Assembly: GCA_021774445.1 (NCBI GenBank)
Contig: JAJFJA010000017.1
Coordinates: 1 to 64,000 of the forward strand
Length of the DNA stretch: 64,000 nucleotides
Origin: Alphaproteobacteria bacterium
GTDB taxonomy: Bacteria; Pseudomonadota; Alphaproteobacteria; UBA6615
Direction: 5' to 3'
Below, in pieces: positions 54,931-64,000 of this stretch (position 1 is the stretch's first letter; the number at the start of each line of letters is the position of its first letter). A model generated the notes under the pieces. It saw only the letters and a list, made by a program, of their open reading frames with translations, had not been told where the DNA came from and searched no databases. The position numbers and the translations under genes were made by a program.

Positions 54931-57900
54931 ATGGGATCAACACCGCTCATGAAGGACGGTCGGCGACGCGTCGTGGCCAACGAAGATAGTGCCGACGAGG
55001 CGGCGCTAGAACTGGGTTTGGCCGCGCTGCGCGCGCAACACCTGGCGATGGCCGAACTTGGCCCGCTGCTGGCGATCAGGCGCGGCGGCGGCGCGTCTTG
55101 CCGCGTGCTGCAAGTGCCGATCGACGCATTGCATCGCGGATTGTGCGGCGGCAAGGAACTCGGCCTGGAGCCGCGCGATGCGGCGGCGGCGGGAGCGGTC
55201 GATACGGGGCTGGCCCCGGACGAGCATGATCAATGGCTGCGCGGTTTGGCCCAGGCGACCCAGAATGGCGATGGCGGCGCCGGACTGTTTTTCGGTTTTG
55301 GGCTGTGCCACTTGCAGGACGATAGCGGTGGCGCGGCAAAGCTAGCGCCGATCTTGCTGATGCCGGCATGGTTGCGACGTGCCGACGTGCATGCCGGCAC
55401 GGAGCGTTGGCGCTATCGGATCCGATATTCCGGTCACACGCCGCTGCCGAACGCCGTGCTCGATGAGACGCTGCGACGGGTGCATGGGGTTGGGCTGCCG
55501 GAGTTGACCAGAGGCGAAACGCCCGAGCGTTTCGTGGAGCGCGTCAAGCGGATGCTGGACGGCAAGACCGAGGTCGACGTGCGGCGCCAAGTCGTGCTCG
55601 GGGCGTTTGATGTCCGTCCGTTGGTGGTGGCCCGAGAGCTTGACCCGGCGCGCTGGCCCGCGGAGCGGGGACCATGGCAGCATGACAATGTCGCTTGTTT
55701 GTTGGGCGCCGCGGCAAAAGTGGAGAAGGCCGCCACCGAAACGGACCTAACGGCGCTGCTGGTTCATCCGGCCGATGAGTTGCAGCTGGCGAGCATAGCC
55801 GCGGCCTTCGCCGGCAACGATTTGGTCATCGAGGGACCGCCCGGTTCGGGCCGCTCGCAGACTGTCGCCAACCTAATTGCGGCGGCCTTGGCGTGCGGCA
55901 AGAAGGTCTTGCTGGTCGGCGAAGAACCAGCTGTGCTCGAGACCGTGCGGCGACAGCTTGAAGCGGCCGGGCTTGGCGACTTCTGCCTTGCCTCGGCAGC
56001 GGCGACGACCATCGCCAATGCTGCCAACGGGGGCTGTGACCTGGGAATAAAGCGCCGGTTCGAAGGCTTGGGTTCCGTTCCCGAGGCACCTCACGATGGC
56101 GACCCGGCGCAGCAGGTTGCGGACGCCGAGCAGGTGCTCGACGATCATCTCAGCCGATTGGACAAGGGGCGAAACCGGCTTGGTTTGACGCCGCGTGAGG
56201 TGTTCACCGCGGCGCTGGCGTACCGCACGGATCTGGATCTGCCCCTGTCGGTCCTGCATGGGATTAGCTTGGGCGAAGCGCCGGCGGCGGAAGCGGCGGC
56301 CGTTGACGAGGCAACGGTTGAGCGGGCCGAGGCGAACCTAAGGCGTTTCGTGGCGGCGTTCGAGCTGGTCTCGTCCAATGGGAGCCTTGCCGCTCATCCG
56401 TGGCATGGTGTCACGCGAGCAAACCTCAACCCTTCGGAGTGGAGCGCGCTGGCCGACGCCTTGACGGCTTGGCAGCGGGCCGCCGAGCCCGTAGAGACGG
56501 CGCTGGCCGAGATCAGCGAGCGCACCGAAATACCCCTGCCGCGGACTCCGGCGACGGTCACGGATCTGCTGTCGCTGCAGGCTGCTGTGCCGGAAGATCC
56601 GACGGCGCTGTACCCGGAGTTGATCCAATCCGCCGCAGATCCGGAAGTCGCGGAGGCGCTGCGGCGGCTTGGCGACAGACTGGACCAGGTTCGCGCCTTG
56701 GAGGCCAAATGCGGACGCTTCTTCGGCGCCGTCCGCGTGCTGCCCGACGAGCAACTGGCAGCGCTGGATCAACTGCTCGCCGCCGCGGGGAAATTCGGAC
56801 AACCCGACCGTCCGCTCGCGGATCGTTCGCTGGGCGAGGTGGCTCAGCTCGGAGAACTGGCCGGTGAGGCAGCCGAACTGACCGCCGCGCTGGCCCCCGG
56901 CTTTAGCGCCCTTACAGCGCGGCTGGGTGCGACAGTGCCGTTCTCCGCCGCGGGGTTGCGGCAACTGGAAGCCATCATCACCCTTGCCGAAGCGGCACCC
57001 GCGGAGGCGCTGGCACTGCGGGACGATATTCCGATGGACCGCGATATCGGGGTCACGCTGGCCAAGGCCGAGGGGGAGGCAAGGGCCTTGCAGCGCATGC
57101 GACGCGCCCTGTCGGACAAATTTGATTTGGATAAAGTCCCGCACCCTCGGGTGTTGGCCACTGCGACGCGGGAGCTGGCGCGCGGTGGACCGATGCGGGC
57201 GCTTAGCGGCGAGTGGCGCAAGGCCGAACGGGTTTACCAGTCGGTGGCCCGCGGTAAGCGGCAGGATCAAAAGCACAAATTGAAGGATTTGGAGCGCTTG
57301 TTGGCGTATGAGGAACACCTCGCCGCCTTCTCGCGCCATGTTGGCTATCGCCAGGCCCTCGGACCACAGTTCCGCGGGCTGGCAACCGATTTTTCGTCAT
57401 TTCACGCGTTGCTCGAGTGGCGGGCGCTGGTGCGCGCACGCGCCGGGGCCTTTGGCAACCCGGCAGCCGGCGAGGTGCTGCTGACGCTGCCCGAGGGCGA
57501 TATCAGCGCCTTGGCGGAACTGCCGCGGGCGATTGCGCCTTGGCATCAGGCGCTGGAGCGGCTGCTGCAAATCTGGCCGCAATGCGCGGAGTTCGTGGCC
57601 GATGCGGACCAGACATTCGACAGCATGCGGCCGCCGTTGGGGCGCGTAAATGATGTCCTGACCGAGATCGGATCCGGGCTCGAGATCTTGCAGCCGGACA
57701 AATCCACGAAGCTGAGCGCGTTGCGCGAGGGGCTGGCGCTGCTCAACGAATATGGCGCCGTCCAGCGCGCCGCCGCGCAGGCGGGATTGGCGGCAAAAGT
57801 CGACTTGGCCGCCGTGGGATCGGTGGAACACGCTAAATCATGCCTGGGCAATACCGTGGCTCTGATTACCGCGATCAACAATTCGACGTTGGCCGATCCG

Positions 57901-60078
57901 CTGCGGGCTTGGTTGGCCGTCGATAACGGCCGCATTGCGCGCTTGTGCGGCGACCTCACGGCGCTGGAGAGTGCCAATCAAGCGTGGGAAAGCGCTTATG
58001 ACGCTTTCGCCGAACTGGGATATGTGGAGAAGGATTTGTGGCTGGTCGGTATGGAGCCGATCAGTTTCGACGGGTTGCACGAACGGGCCGCGCGGGCCGT
58101 CGACGCCATGAATACCCTGTCGGAATGGATCGATTATTTACGGGCGGCGAACACCCTTGAGGCCGCCGGGTTGACGCGGCTCGGGGACCTTGTCGAACGG
58201 GGTAAGCTGTCCGGGGACCAAGTTCTGACCGCCTTCAGGGCTTGGCTATATGACGCATTGGCCCGCGACCTGCTGATCGAGCGGCCGCGGCTGGCGACCA
58301 CACGCGGCCGGGATCTTGAAGCACTGCATGGTGAGCTGATCGTCAATCGGCGTCGGCTCCTGGAGTTGACGCGTGGGCGTATCGCCCATGCTCTCGACGC
58401 CACGGCGTTGGCCTACCGGGCGGCGGTTGGGGAAGGTGCTTTTGCCGAGGTGGTGCAGGATGACGTTGGTGTGGCCGCCCTGAGCGGCCAAGGCGTCGAG
58501 GCGCTGCTGGCTCTCAAGCCGTGCGTCATGATGACACCGGCGGAGGTCTCGGCAACCCTCGACCCCGGAAAAGCTGCGTTCGATTTGGTGATCATTCACG
58601 GCGGTGCGGTGATGACGCTGGCCGCCGCGCTGGGATCCGTAGCCCGGGCAAGGCAACTGGTGGTCTTCGGTGATTCCGCGATTTGTGGCGACAAGACGGA
58701 GGCGACAGGGGACATGGCGGATGCGCTGCTGCCGGCGGCGCGGGCAGCGCTGGCCCATGTGGCGCTCAGCAACCGCTATGGCACGGACCATCCGCGGATG
58801 TTCGCGTTGGTCAATGAGCGGTTTTATGGCGGGCGGATTCGACCGACGCCGTCGCCCCGGCCGAAAGCGGTCGGACAGGTCCTGACGGAGGGGGCCTACG
58901 AGCGCGGTCAGAACCGGGTCGAGGCCGACCAGGTCGTCGACGCGGCGCTTGACCATATGCTGACCAGACCGGGAGAGTCGCTGGGTATCATCGCGATGAC
59001 CGGCGAGCAGGCCCGGCTGATCGAGGACGAGCTACTGCGGCGCGCGGCGGCGTTGCCGGCGGCGCGGGCCTTCCTCAAGGCGCGTGAGGCCGGGTTGCAG
59101 CCGGTGCGCGTCTGGCCCGCCGCGGTGGCGCGTGAGGGACGTGACACGATGCTGGTGTCGGTGACCTACGGGCGCAATCGTAACGGCCAACTGCTACAGA
59201 GTTTCCCCGAGCTCGGTGGGTCGGATGGCTGGCGACTGATAAACGCCGTGGCGCTGAGCAGTCGAAAGCGGCTGGTGATCTACGTGTCGCTCGCCGCGGA
59301 AGATATCCTGATCGGCCCGGATAGCGGGTTCGGCATCAGAGCTTTACGGGACTTCCTTAGTGCCTGTGGCGCCCAGGAGGCCGGCGAAGACGTCGCGGCG
59401 GGTGAGCCAACCGGCTTGATCGGGCTGGTCGCCGCGGCGCTGGAGCGGCAAGGGTTCGCCGGTGTGCCGCTGGCGGGCCATCGCGACGACGCCCCGCTGT
59501 ATGGTGTGCGCCACCCGAGACAGCCCGGTGCCTTCGTGATGGCGTTGGCCGATGCCGTTCCGTCGCGTTCCTCCGAACGGTGGCGGCCGGTAACCTTGGC
59601 GGCCCAAGGATGGCATATCCACCGACTTTACGCGCCGGACTGCTTCAAGGATTTGGAGGGCGAGCTGGGCCGCATGGTCAGCCGGATCGACGCCATTCAG
59701 GCGAGCGAGAAACGCCGGGAGCGCAGGAGCGACGCGCTTGGCGACCAGGTGATGGCGTTCAGACGGGCGGTGATGGCGCAGGAAAGTGGCGATTTGGACG
59801 ATCGCGCCGAGGCACCATTGCCGATGACGCCGGAAGAAGCACGACGTGCCTTGGTGGCGCTGCGTGAGCATGTTATCAAGCCGGCGTGTCCGGCTACGGA
59901 TCCGGCGCATGGATTGCTGCGGGACCCGATGCTCGACCTGCTGCTGGCCGAGATACCGCGAACGCCGGAGGCGTTCCGTTCGGCGATCTCGGTAAAGCAG
60001 CTGCAAGAGACCGATGCCGCCCAGCTCGAGACTTATTTGGATCAGGTGCTCGAAATCGTGGCGCGGATAGCTGCCTAG
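54931..60078 (+). CDS. DUF4011-type SF1 helicase-like protein with eroded ATPase motifs
   Basis: The 1715-residue protein follows the DUF4011 large-helicase layout: an N-terminal domain with PILLMPAWLRR and YRIRYSG, then a RecA-like core split by a long helical insertion, then RecA2 and a DUF3320-like tail. Walker A reads GPPGSGRSQTVANLI, with Arg308 in place of the catalytic Lys. Walker B reads DLVIIHGGAV, where DEAS is expected. Motif VI reads INAVALSSRKR, without the arginine finger. The rest is intact and open, so it looks like a maintained pseudo-helicase. It sits where relatives have a small phosphatase gene, before infA. The ATG at 54931 was chosen; TTG at 54907 is possible. Confidence 0.78.
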   Translation: MGSTPLMKDGRRRVVANEDSADEAALELGLAALRAQHLAMAELGPLLAIRRGGGASCRVLQVPIDALHRGLCGGKELGLEPRDAAAAGAVDTGLAPDEHDQWLRGLAQATQNGDGGAGLFFGFGLCHLQDDSGGAAKLAPILLMPAWLRRADVHAGTERWRYRIRYSGHTPLPNAVLDETLRRVHGVGLPELTRGETPERFVERVKRMLDGKTEVDVRRQVVLGAFDVRPLVVARELDPARWPAERGPWQHDNVACLLGAAAKVEKAATETDLTALLVHPADELQLASIAAAFAGNDLVIEGPPGSGRSQTVANLIAAALACGKKVLLVGEEPAVLETVRRQLEAAGLGDFCLASAAATTIANAANGGCDLGIKRRFEGLGSVPEAPHDGDPAQQVADAEQVLDDHLSRLDKGRNRLGLTPREVFTAALAYRTDLDLPLSVLHGISLGEAPAAEAAAVDEATVERAEANLRRFVAAFELVSSNGSLAAHPWHGVTRANLNPSEWSALADALTAWQRAAEPVETALAEISERTEIPLPRTPATVTDLLSLQAAVPEDPTALYPELIQSAADPEVAEALRRLGDRLDQVRALEAKCGRFFGAVRVLPDEQLAALDQLLAAAGKFGQPDRPLADRSLGEVAQLGELAGEAAELTAALAPGFSALTARLGATVPFSAAGLRQLEAIITLAEAAPAEALALRDDIPMDRDIGVTLAKAEGEARALQRMRRALSDKFDLDKVPHPRVLATATRELARGGPMRALSGEWRKAERVYQSVARGKRQDQKHKLKDLERLLAYEEHLAAFSRHVGYRQALGPQFRGLATDFSSFHALLEWRALVRARAGAFGNPAAGEVLLTLPEGDISALAELPRAIAPWHQALERLLQIWPQCAEFVADADQTFDSMRPPLGRVNDVLTEIGSGLEILQPDKSTKLSALREGLALLNEYGAVQRAAAQAGLAAKVDLAAVGSVEHAKSCLGNTVALITAINNSTLADPLRAWLAVDNGRIARLCGDLTALESANQAWESAYDAFAELGYVEKDLWLVGMEPISFDGLHERAARAVDAMNTLSEWIDYLRAANTLEAAGLTRLGDLVERGKLSGDQVLTAFRAWLYDALARDLLIERPRLATTRGRDLEALHGELIVNRRRLLELTRGRIAHALDATALAYRAAVGEGAFAEVVQDDVGVAALSGQGVEALLALKPCVMMTPAEVSATLDPGKAAFDLVIIHGGAVMTLAAALGSVARARQLVVFGDSAICGDKTEATGDMADALLPAARAALAHVALSNRYGTDHPRMFALVNERFYGGRIRPTPSPRPKAVGQVLTEGAYERGQNRVEADQVVDAALDHMLTRPGESLGIIAMTGEQARLIEDELLRRAAALPAARAFLKAREAGLQPVRVWPAAVAREGRDTMLVSVTYGRNRNGQLLQSFPELGGSDGWRLINAVALSSRKRLVIYVSLAAEDILIGPDSGFGIRALRDFLSACGAQEAGEDVAAGEPTGLIGLVAAALERQGFAGVPLAGHRDDAPLYGVRHPRQPGAFVMALADAVPSRSSERWRPVTLAAQGWHIHRLYAPDCFKDLEGELGRMVSRIDAIQASEKRRERRSDALGDQVMAFRRAVMAQESGDLDDRAEAPLPMTPEEARRALVALREHVIKPACPATDPAHGLLRDPMLDLLLAEIPRTPEAFRSAISVKQLQETDAAQLETYLDQVLEIVARIAA

Positions 60079-60188
60079 CGCAGCGAATTTGCTCGTTCTT
60101 AGGTGGTTTTGCACTTGTCAGCGGTAGGGATGTGGAGCCCATAATGCCGCCCAGCCGGGTATTTGTTGTCACAACTGATGGATGAGGT

Positions 60189-60407
60189 ATGGCGAAGGAA
60201 GATCTGCTTGAATTCTCGGGCGTCGTCTCGGAGGTGCTGCCGAACGCAATGTTCCGGGTCAAACTCGATAACGATCATGAAGTTCTGGCCCACACCGCAG
60301 GCAAGATGCGGAAACACCGAATTCGTGTGCTGGCCGGCGACCGGGTCAATGTTGAAATGACCCCTTACGACCTGAGCAAAGGCCGTATCACCTTCCGGTT
60401 CAAGTAA
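60189..60407 (+). CDS. infA: translation initiation factor IF-1
   Basis: The 72-residue OB-fold protein binds the A site of the 30S subunit during initiation. The sequence [20 protein letters not shown], the [17 protein letters not shown] core and the end KGRITFRFK are textbook IF-1. A GATGAGG box precedes the start. It is followed by maf after 26 bases. Confidence 0.98.
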   Translation: MAKEDLLEFSGVVSEVLPNAMFRVKLDNDHEVLAHTAGKMRKHRIRVLAGDRVNVEMTPYDLSKGRITFRFK

Positions 60408-60433
60408 TACCGGGCTCGACTTACACTCGCGCG

Positions 60434-61027
60434 ATGAGCGCGACCTTCTCTCCTCACAGGCTGGTTCTGGCATCGGCCTCGCCGCGGCGCCTGGCGCTGC
60501 TGCGTCAGGTGGGCATCGAGCCCACGGCCGTTGCACCGACCGACATCGATGAGACCCCGAGACGTGGCGAGCTGCCGCTAAAGCTGGCAGCCCGTTTGGC
60601 GGAAGCCAAGGCCGCCGCCGCGGCGTGCCACCACCGCGATGTTTTCGTCCTCGGTGCCGACACAGTGGTCGCGGTGGGTCGCCGCATTCTGCCCAAACCA
60701 GCGGATGCGGGGGCCGCCGCGCATTGCCTGGCCTTGCTCTCCGGGCGGCGGCATCGGGTGTTCGGCGGCATTGCGGTGGCGCGACCGGGTGCGGCAGAGA
60801 TCGCGGTGCGGGTGGTCACAACGGCGGTACAGTTCAAACGCCTCAGCAAGGCGGAAGTTGCCGACTATCTGGCCAGTGGGGAATGGCAGGACAAGGCCGG
60901 CGGCTATGCCATTCAGGGCCGGGCCGCGGCCTTTATTCAGAGAATCAACGGCTCGCCGTCCAATGTGATCGGGCTGGCGCTGGCCGAGACAGTCGCGATG
61001 CTGCGCGGCCTTGGCCTGCGGTGTTGA
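60434..61027 (+). CDS. maf: Maf family nucleotide pyrophosphatase
   Basis: The 197-residue enzyme hydrolyses non-canonical or modified nucleoside triphosphates and restrains septum formation in some bacteria. It has LVLASASPRRLALLRQVGI, the catalytic VLGADTVVAVGRRIL and KPADAGAAAHCLALLSGRRH. Length is normal. Its last codons overlap the rng start. Confidence 0.95.
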   Translation: MSATFSPHRLVLASASPRRLALLRQVGIEPTAVAPTDIDETPRRGELPLKLAARLAEAKAAAAACHHRDVFVLGADTVVAVGRRILPKPADAGAAAHCLALLSGRRHRVFGGIAVARPGAAEIAVRVVTTAVQFKRLSKAEVADYLASGEWQDKAGGYAIQGRAAAFIQRINGSPSNVIGLALAETVAMLRGLGLRC

Positions 61028-62283
61028 TCGATACGCTCCTGCTGGAGGCGAGCCCCGGCGAGTTGCGCGGGGCGCTGCTGGCGGCTGGGCAGGTCTGGCA
61101 AGTGGAGCATGAGCGGCGGTGGCCCGAGCCGGACGGCACCGAGATCGCCGGGGCGGTCTTTTGCGGACGGGTGCGCCGGATCGACCCGGGCATGAATGCG
61201 GCGTTCGTGGACCTGGGCGCCGGCGCAGACGGTTTCCTGCGGGCGCGAGACGCCTTGGGGAGCGATGGCCAGCGCGATCGCGGCGGTCGGATTCAGCGGT
61301 TGGTGCAGGAAGGTGCCCTGGTGCCGGTGCAGATCGTTGGCAGTGCGCGTGGCGACAAGGGGCCGGTGGTCAGTATGGCGGCCCTACGGGAAGATTTGGC
61401 CGGCCTCTCGCAGCGTTGCCAGGCGATGGCCGTGCCGGCGTTGCTGACGCCCGGACCGGATCTGGTGCTGCGCTTGCTGACCACGTACTACCGGCCGGAT
61501 TCGGTGCGGCTGGTGACAAACGATCGGGGCGTCGCAAAAGCGCTGGAGGCCGGCCTTTCGGCGTTAGGGCTGTCGGGGGATATCGCGCTGGAGGCGCCGG
61601 GCGACATCGCGCAGGCGGGGGGACTGTTCGAGAGCTACGGCATCGAGGCTGCGATCACGACGGCGCTGGACCGCCGGGTGGCGCTGCCGGGTGGCGGGCG
61701 GCTGATCTTCGATGAGGCGGAGGCGCTGACGGTCATAGACGTGGACAGCGGCCGCCATGCCGGCCGTCCGGGTCGTGGCGCGTGCGACGTCAACGTTGCG
61801 GCGGCGCCGGAGATTGCCCGCCAGTTGCGACTCCGCAATATCGGTGGGGTGGTGGTGATCGATGCCCTGAAGCTCGACCGGAAAGCCGATCGCGAGGTTT
61901 TTCTTAAAGCCCTTCAGTCGGCGCTGGTCGCCGATCCGGCTGGAGTCAGGGTGCATGGGATGACGACTTTGGGCCTGGTGGAGCTGACCCGGCCGCAACG
62001 TGGGACGACCTTGGCCGCGCGCTTGCTGGAGGGTCGCGGCGAGAGGCCGGTGCGGGCCGATGCCGTCGCCTACGACGCCCTGCGATCGTTGCAGCGCATG
62101 GCAGCGATGCGCCCGGGCGCCGCGGTAAGACTGCGGGCGGCAGCGGCGGTGATCGCGGCCTTGGAGGGTGGGCTGAACAAGGCGGTGGGCGCCGTCGAGA
62201 CCGCCGCGGGCGTGCGGATTACCTTGACGGCGGAAGCAGGCTGGCCGCGTGGGCGCGTGGAATTCGAGGAGATGGCGCGATGA
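61021..62283 (+). CDS. rng: ribonuclease E/G family protein
   Basis: The 420-residue endoribonuclease is a compact RNase G-type protein for rRNA maturation and mRNA decay. The opening (LIDTLLLEASPGELRGALL) leads into an S1-like domain with FCGRVRRIDPGMNAAFVDLG. The DNase-like core has EALTVIDVDSGRH, RNIGGVVVIDAL and the C-terminal MTTLGLVELTR. It lacks the long degradosome scaffold of RNase E and the Zn-link is unclear. Start GTG at 61021 (or TTG 61024) overlaps maf. The stop overlaps yacG as ATGA. Confidence 0.92.
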   Translation: MLIDTLLLEASPGELRGALLAAGQVWQVEHERRWPEPDGTEIAGAVFCGRVRRIDPGMNAAFVDLGAGADGFLRARDALGSDGQRDRGGRIQRLVQEGALVPVQIVGSARGDKGPVVSMAALREDLAGLSQRCQAMAVPALLTPGPDLVLRLLTTYYRPDSVRLVTNDRGVAKALEAGLSALGLSGDIALEAPGDIAQAGGLFESYGIEAAITTALDRRVALPGGGRLIFDEAEALTVIDVDSGRHAGRPGRGACDVNVAAAPEIARQLRLRNIGGVVVIDALKLDRKADREVFLKALQSALVADPAGVRVHGMTTLGLVELTRPQRGTTLAARLLEGRGERPVRADAVAYDALRSLQRMAAMRPGAAVRLRAAAAVIAALEGGLNKAVGAVETAAGVRITLTAEAGWPRGRVEFEEMAR

Positions 62284-62471
62284 CAGAAACAAACGGCAAA
62301 GCCGGCTGCCCGATTTGCCGTAAGCCGATGGTGACCGCACACCGGCCGTTCTGCTCACGGCGCTGCAAGGACCTGGATCTGCACCGGTGGCTCGGTGGAC
62401 ACTACCGTGTGAAGACCGAGGAAAGGCAGGATCCTGGGGAGGGCGAGGGCGGTGACCCGGACGAAGGATAA
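62280..62471 (+). CDS. yacG: YacG zinc protein (DNA gyrase inhibitor)
   Basis: The 63-residue protein has the YacG zinc site CPIC-X14-C-X3-C in GCPICRKPM and RPFCSRRCKDLDLHRWL. YacG binds gyrase and blocks its DNA binding in E. coli. An acidic Gly/Glu-rich tail follows. It overlaps rng by four bases. tRNA-Phe lies 84 bases downstream. Confidence 0.93.
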   Translation: MTETNGKAGCPICRKPMVTAHRPFCSRRCKDLDLHRWLGGHYRVKTEERQDPGEGEGGDPDEG

Positions 62472-62555
62472 GGCCAACCGCGAGGCCCCTCGATGACCAG
62501 GTTGGGATCTGGACAATAGCCCGGATATCTCCTATACCCCGCCTTCACTCCCGGT

Positions 62556-62631
62556 GCCCAGGTAGCTCAGTTGGTAGAGCAGGGGACTGAAAATCCCCGT
62601 GTCGGCAGTTCAAATCTGTCCCTGGGCACCA
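62556..62631 (+). tRNA. tRNA-Phe (GAA)
   Basis: A complete 76-base cloverleaf is present. The acceptor stem pairs GCCCAGG with CCTGGGC, the D-arm is GCTCAGTTGGTAGAGC, the anticodon arm is GGGGA-CTGAAAA-TCCCC with anticodon GAA, the T-loop is TTCAAAT, and CCA is encoded. Confidence 0.98.
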
Positions 62632-62991
62632 TTTCGTCCATCCGCAATTGATACGAATTCAATGTTCTCCTGCTCGCGGAAACGGGATTAGGAGACGGTT
62701 GGGGATGCTGGTACCGGCGTTGGGATCTTCGCCGGTGCCGAGATCAGGAGAACCGGCTCGGGGCCACGCTGTCTCAACATGTAGCGCTTGACGGAGCCCC
62801 ACTCGCCGCACACCCGCACTTTGTCTCAGGGTGGAAGAAATGCGACGCCGGCGGGAGAGGCAGGCCGGCGCCGCATCTTAACGAGTCGCTTCACATCCGA
62901 ACAACGTTCGGCGGCGGCGACTTATTCCCACCGAGCCCGTCGCCTCGAAAAAAAGACTCGCCGACCCCGGATCCGGGCCAAATCCGTCGCG
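62632..62991. other. intergenic region after tRNA-Phe
   Basis: About 360 bases contain no gene that I can support. The main feature is the hairpin at 62840-62876, described separately. Confidence 0.5.
62840..62876 (-). terminator. possible terminator of the minus-strand lipoprotein unit
   Basis: Two 13-base arms (62840-62852 and 62864-62876) pair with one G-U wobble on the minus strand and enclose an 11-base loop. The minus strand continues TTCTTCC, a weak pyrimidine tract. The site lies about 115 bases beyond the lipoprotein stop. Confidence 0.45.
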
Positions 62992-63396
62992 CTAACTGGC
63001 CCAGGTCCAGGCGCCGTCATCGCTGCGGCAGGCGGTGTTTTGGACCATGCCGTCGCGACCGCCAACGAGCAAGCGCTCGTCATAGTCACGGCAAAATACG
63101 CCGCGGTCGGTAATAAAGGTCCGACGCGGTGTAAATGACCCCTGGTTGCCCGTGGTGTCGTTGTTCCAGTCTACAGTTTGCGCCGTCGGTCTGGTTTCCA
63201 ACGCGACCCGCATCGCTGCGACGGCCAGTTCGACGTCGCCGTCCGACATCTCGCCGTACAACTCGGCCGGATCGGCGAAGGCCGTGTCGATGCGCTCGAC
63301 CAGCCCGGTCGCCGCCTGCTTTACTTGCTTGAAACCGTTGTCGATCGTGCTACAGCCGGCCAACCCACAACACAGCAAAACTAATACATTACGCAT
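62992..63396 (-). CDS. surface-antigen-like lipoprotein
   Basis: The 134-residue precursor has a short signal segment and lipobox CGLAGC, so it should be lipidated. The C-terminal half (WNNDTTGNQGSFTPRRTF, then GVFCRDYDERLLVGGR and NTACRSDDGAWTW) resembles RT0821/Lpp0805-type surface proteins and the tail of 17-kDa antigens. The Met at 63396 directly precedes the hydrophobic stretch. It lies 30 bases after the partial EF-hand gene and is probably co-transcribed with it. Confidence 0.78.
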   Translation of the reverse strand: MRNVLVLLCCGLAGCSTIDNGFKQVKQAATGLVERIDTAFADPAELYGEMSDGDVELAVAAMRVALETRPTAQTVDWNNDTTGNQGSFTPRRTFITDRGVFCRDYDERLLVGGRDGMVQNTACRSDDGAWTWAS

Positions 63397-63426
63397 CAGT
63401 TCATTCCCCAATTCGAAGGTGCACTG

Positions 63427-64000
63427 TTAGGACGGGTCGTCTTCGCCAGTTTCGGCGCCGTCGCCGGAGCCGCTGGCCAGAGCAAGGTCGTCTTCGTCAA
63501 TGTCGCCGTCGCCGTCCTGGTCCAGATCGATGGTTTCCCAACCACCGGCCGGACCGTTGCCGGGCTTGACCGCAGCGATCGCCGCCTCGAGTTCCGCCTC
63601 GGCCGCAGCCGCGGTTTCCTCGGCGGCCTCGGCGTCTTGCACGGCCTGTTCCAGGTCTTCCTGAGCAGCGACATTGTCGGCTTCCGCATCGGCCAAGGTC
63701 TGTTCCGCTTCGCCCAGTGCCGCCGTCGCCTCTTCGAGCTGCTGTTGGGCAGCGGCTTTGTCCGCATCGCTCGCGGCCGGATCGTCAAGCACGGTCTGCG
63801 CGCCGGCAATCGTCTCATTAAGCGCCGCGAGAGCGGCGGCCGCGTCGGCCTCAGCGGTCTCCGCATCGGCGGCGGCCGCTTCTGCCTCGACCAACGCCTC
63901 CAGGTCGAAGGAACCGGCTTCGGCCGTGGCGGCAAGCCCGGTTAGGCCGTTTTCGTTTGCAGTTCCGAAGTTGGCCCACATAGCGCCATAGTAACTCGGC
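63427..64000 (-). CDS. Ala/Glu-rich coiled-coil protein with one EF-hand (partial)
   Basis: The frame is open to the right edge (reading PSYYGAMWANFG across the first visible ATG at 63981), so the true start may lie outside. About 110 residues are Ala/Glu/Asp-rich heptad-like helix, for example QQQLEEATAALGEAEQTLAD. Near the C-terminus DLDQDGDGDIDEDDLALA is a good EF-hand calcium loop. The protein is very acidic. The sequence alone does not show whether it is exported. Confidence 0.7.
   Translation of the reverse strand, partial: PSYYGAMWANFGTANENGLTGLAATAEAGSFDLEALVEAEAAAADAETAEADAAAALAALNETIAGAQTVLDDPAASDADKAAAQQQLEEATAALGEAEQTLADAEADNVAAQEDLEQAVQDAEAAEETAAAAEAELEAAIAAVKPGNGPAGGWETIDLDQDGDGDIDEDDLALASGSGDGAETGEDDPS

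Overview
The window is 64 kb of GC-rich DNA from an alphaproteobacterium. The best fit is a free-living, Rhodospirillales-like organism. The grounds are the glyQ-glyS-ppdK run, the murA-DUF2948-hisG-hisD-UPF0262-infA-maf-rng-yacG run ending in tRNA-Phe, short-form HisG, and alphaproteobacterial lipoprotein types. Genus cannot be fixed from the sequence alone. Most genes are intact; I saw no integrase, transposase, phage structural gene, CRISPR array or rRNA.

Layout. (1) 1-7.3 kb: tail of an upstream gene, an S49 peptidase, a small Cys-rich membrane protein, both glycyl-tRNA synthetase subunits and pyruvate phosphate dikinase. (2) 7.3-13.6 kb: ygfZ on the minus strand, diverging from an envelope-sugar operon (a glycosyltransferase-9 remnant, GT2, GT4, an AsnB-type amidotransferase) that runs by overlaps into a dihydroorotase. 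(3) 13.7-22 kb: SCP2-type thiolase, lipoprotein, Sel1 protein, HbpS/GlcG protein, Bcr/CflA exporter, class II aldolase, two convergent LuxR-type regulators with damaged receiver domains, and a dihaem cytochrome c. (4) 22-26.5 kb: a three-module glycosyltransferase with two small partners. (5) 26.8-35 kb: receiver protein, YafJ amidotransferase, AlkB-like dioxygenase, a degenerate cyclase/AAA protein, a nucleosidase, a LysR/CDGSH/DoxX unit and an ornithine cyclodeaminase homologue. (6) 35-45 kb: a helical unknown, an orphan TAXI binding protein followed by a 2086-residue membrane protein with 16 Ig-like repeats, and a PQQ-type sugar dehydrogenase. (7) 45.1-47.7 kb: a lower-GC islet at the 3' end of tRNA-Thr carrying a three-Cys-motif protein and its TcmP partner. 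(8) 47.7-64 kb: adenine deaminase, dcd, then the murA to yacG run, interrupted between UPF0262 and infA by a 5.1 kb gene for a DUF4011-type helicase-like protein with eroded ATPase motifs; then tRNA-Phe, a surface lipoprotein and an Ala-rich EF-hand protein running off the edge.

The three most unusual items are the apparent pseudo-helicase (54931-60078), the tRNA-linked TcmP/three-Cys cassette with its repeat-bearing promoter, and the TAXI/giant repeat-protein pair. Family assignments rest on motif recognition by eye; no database search was run.
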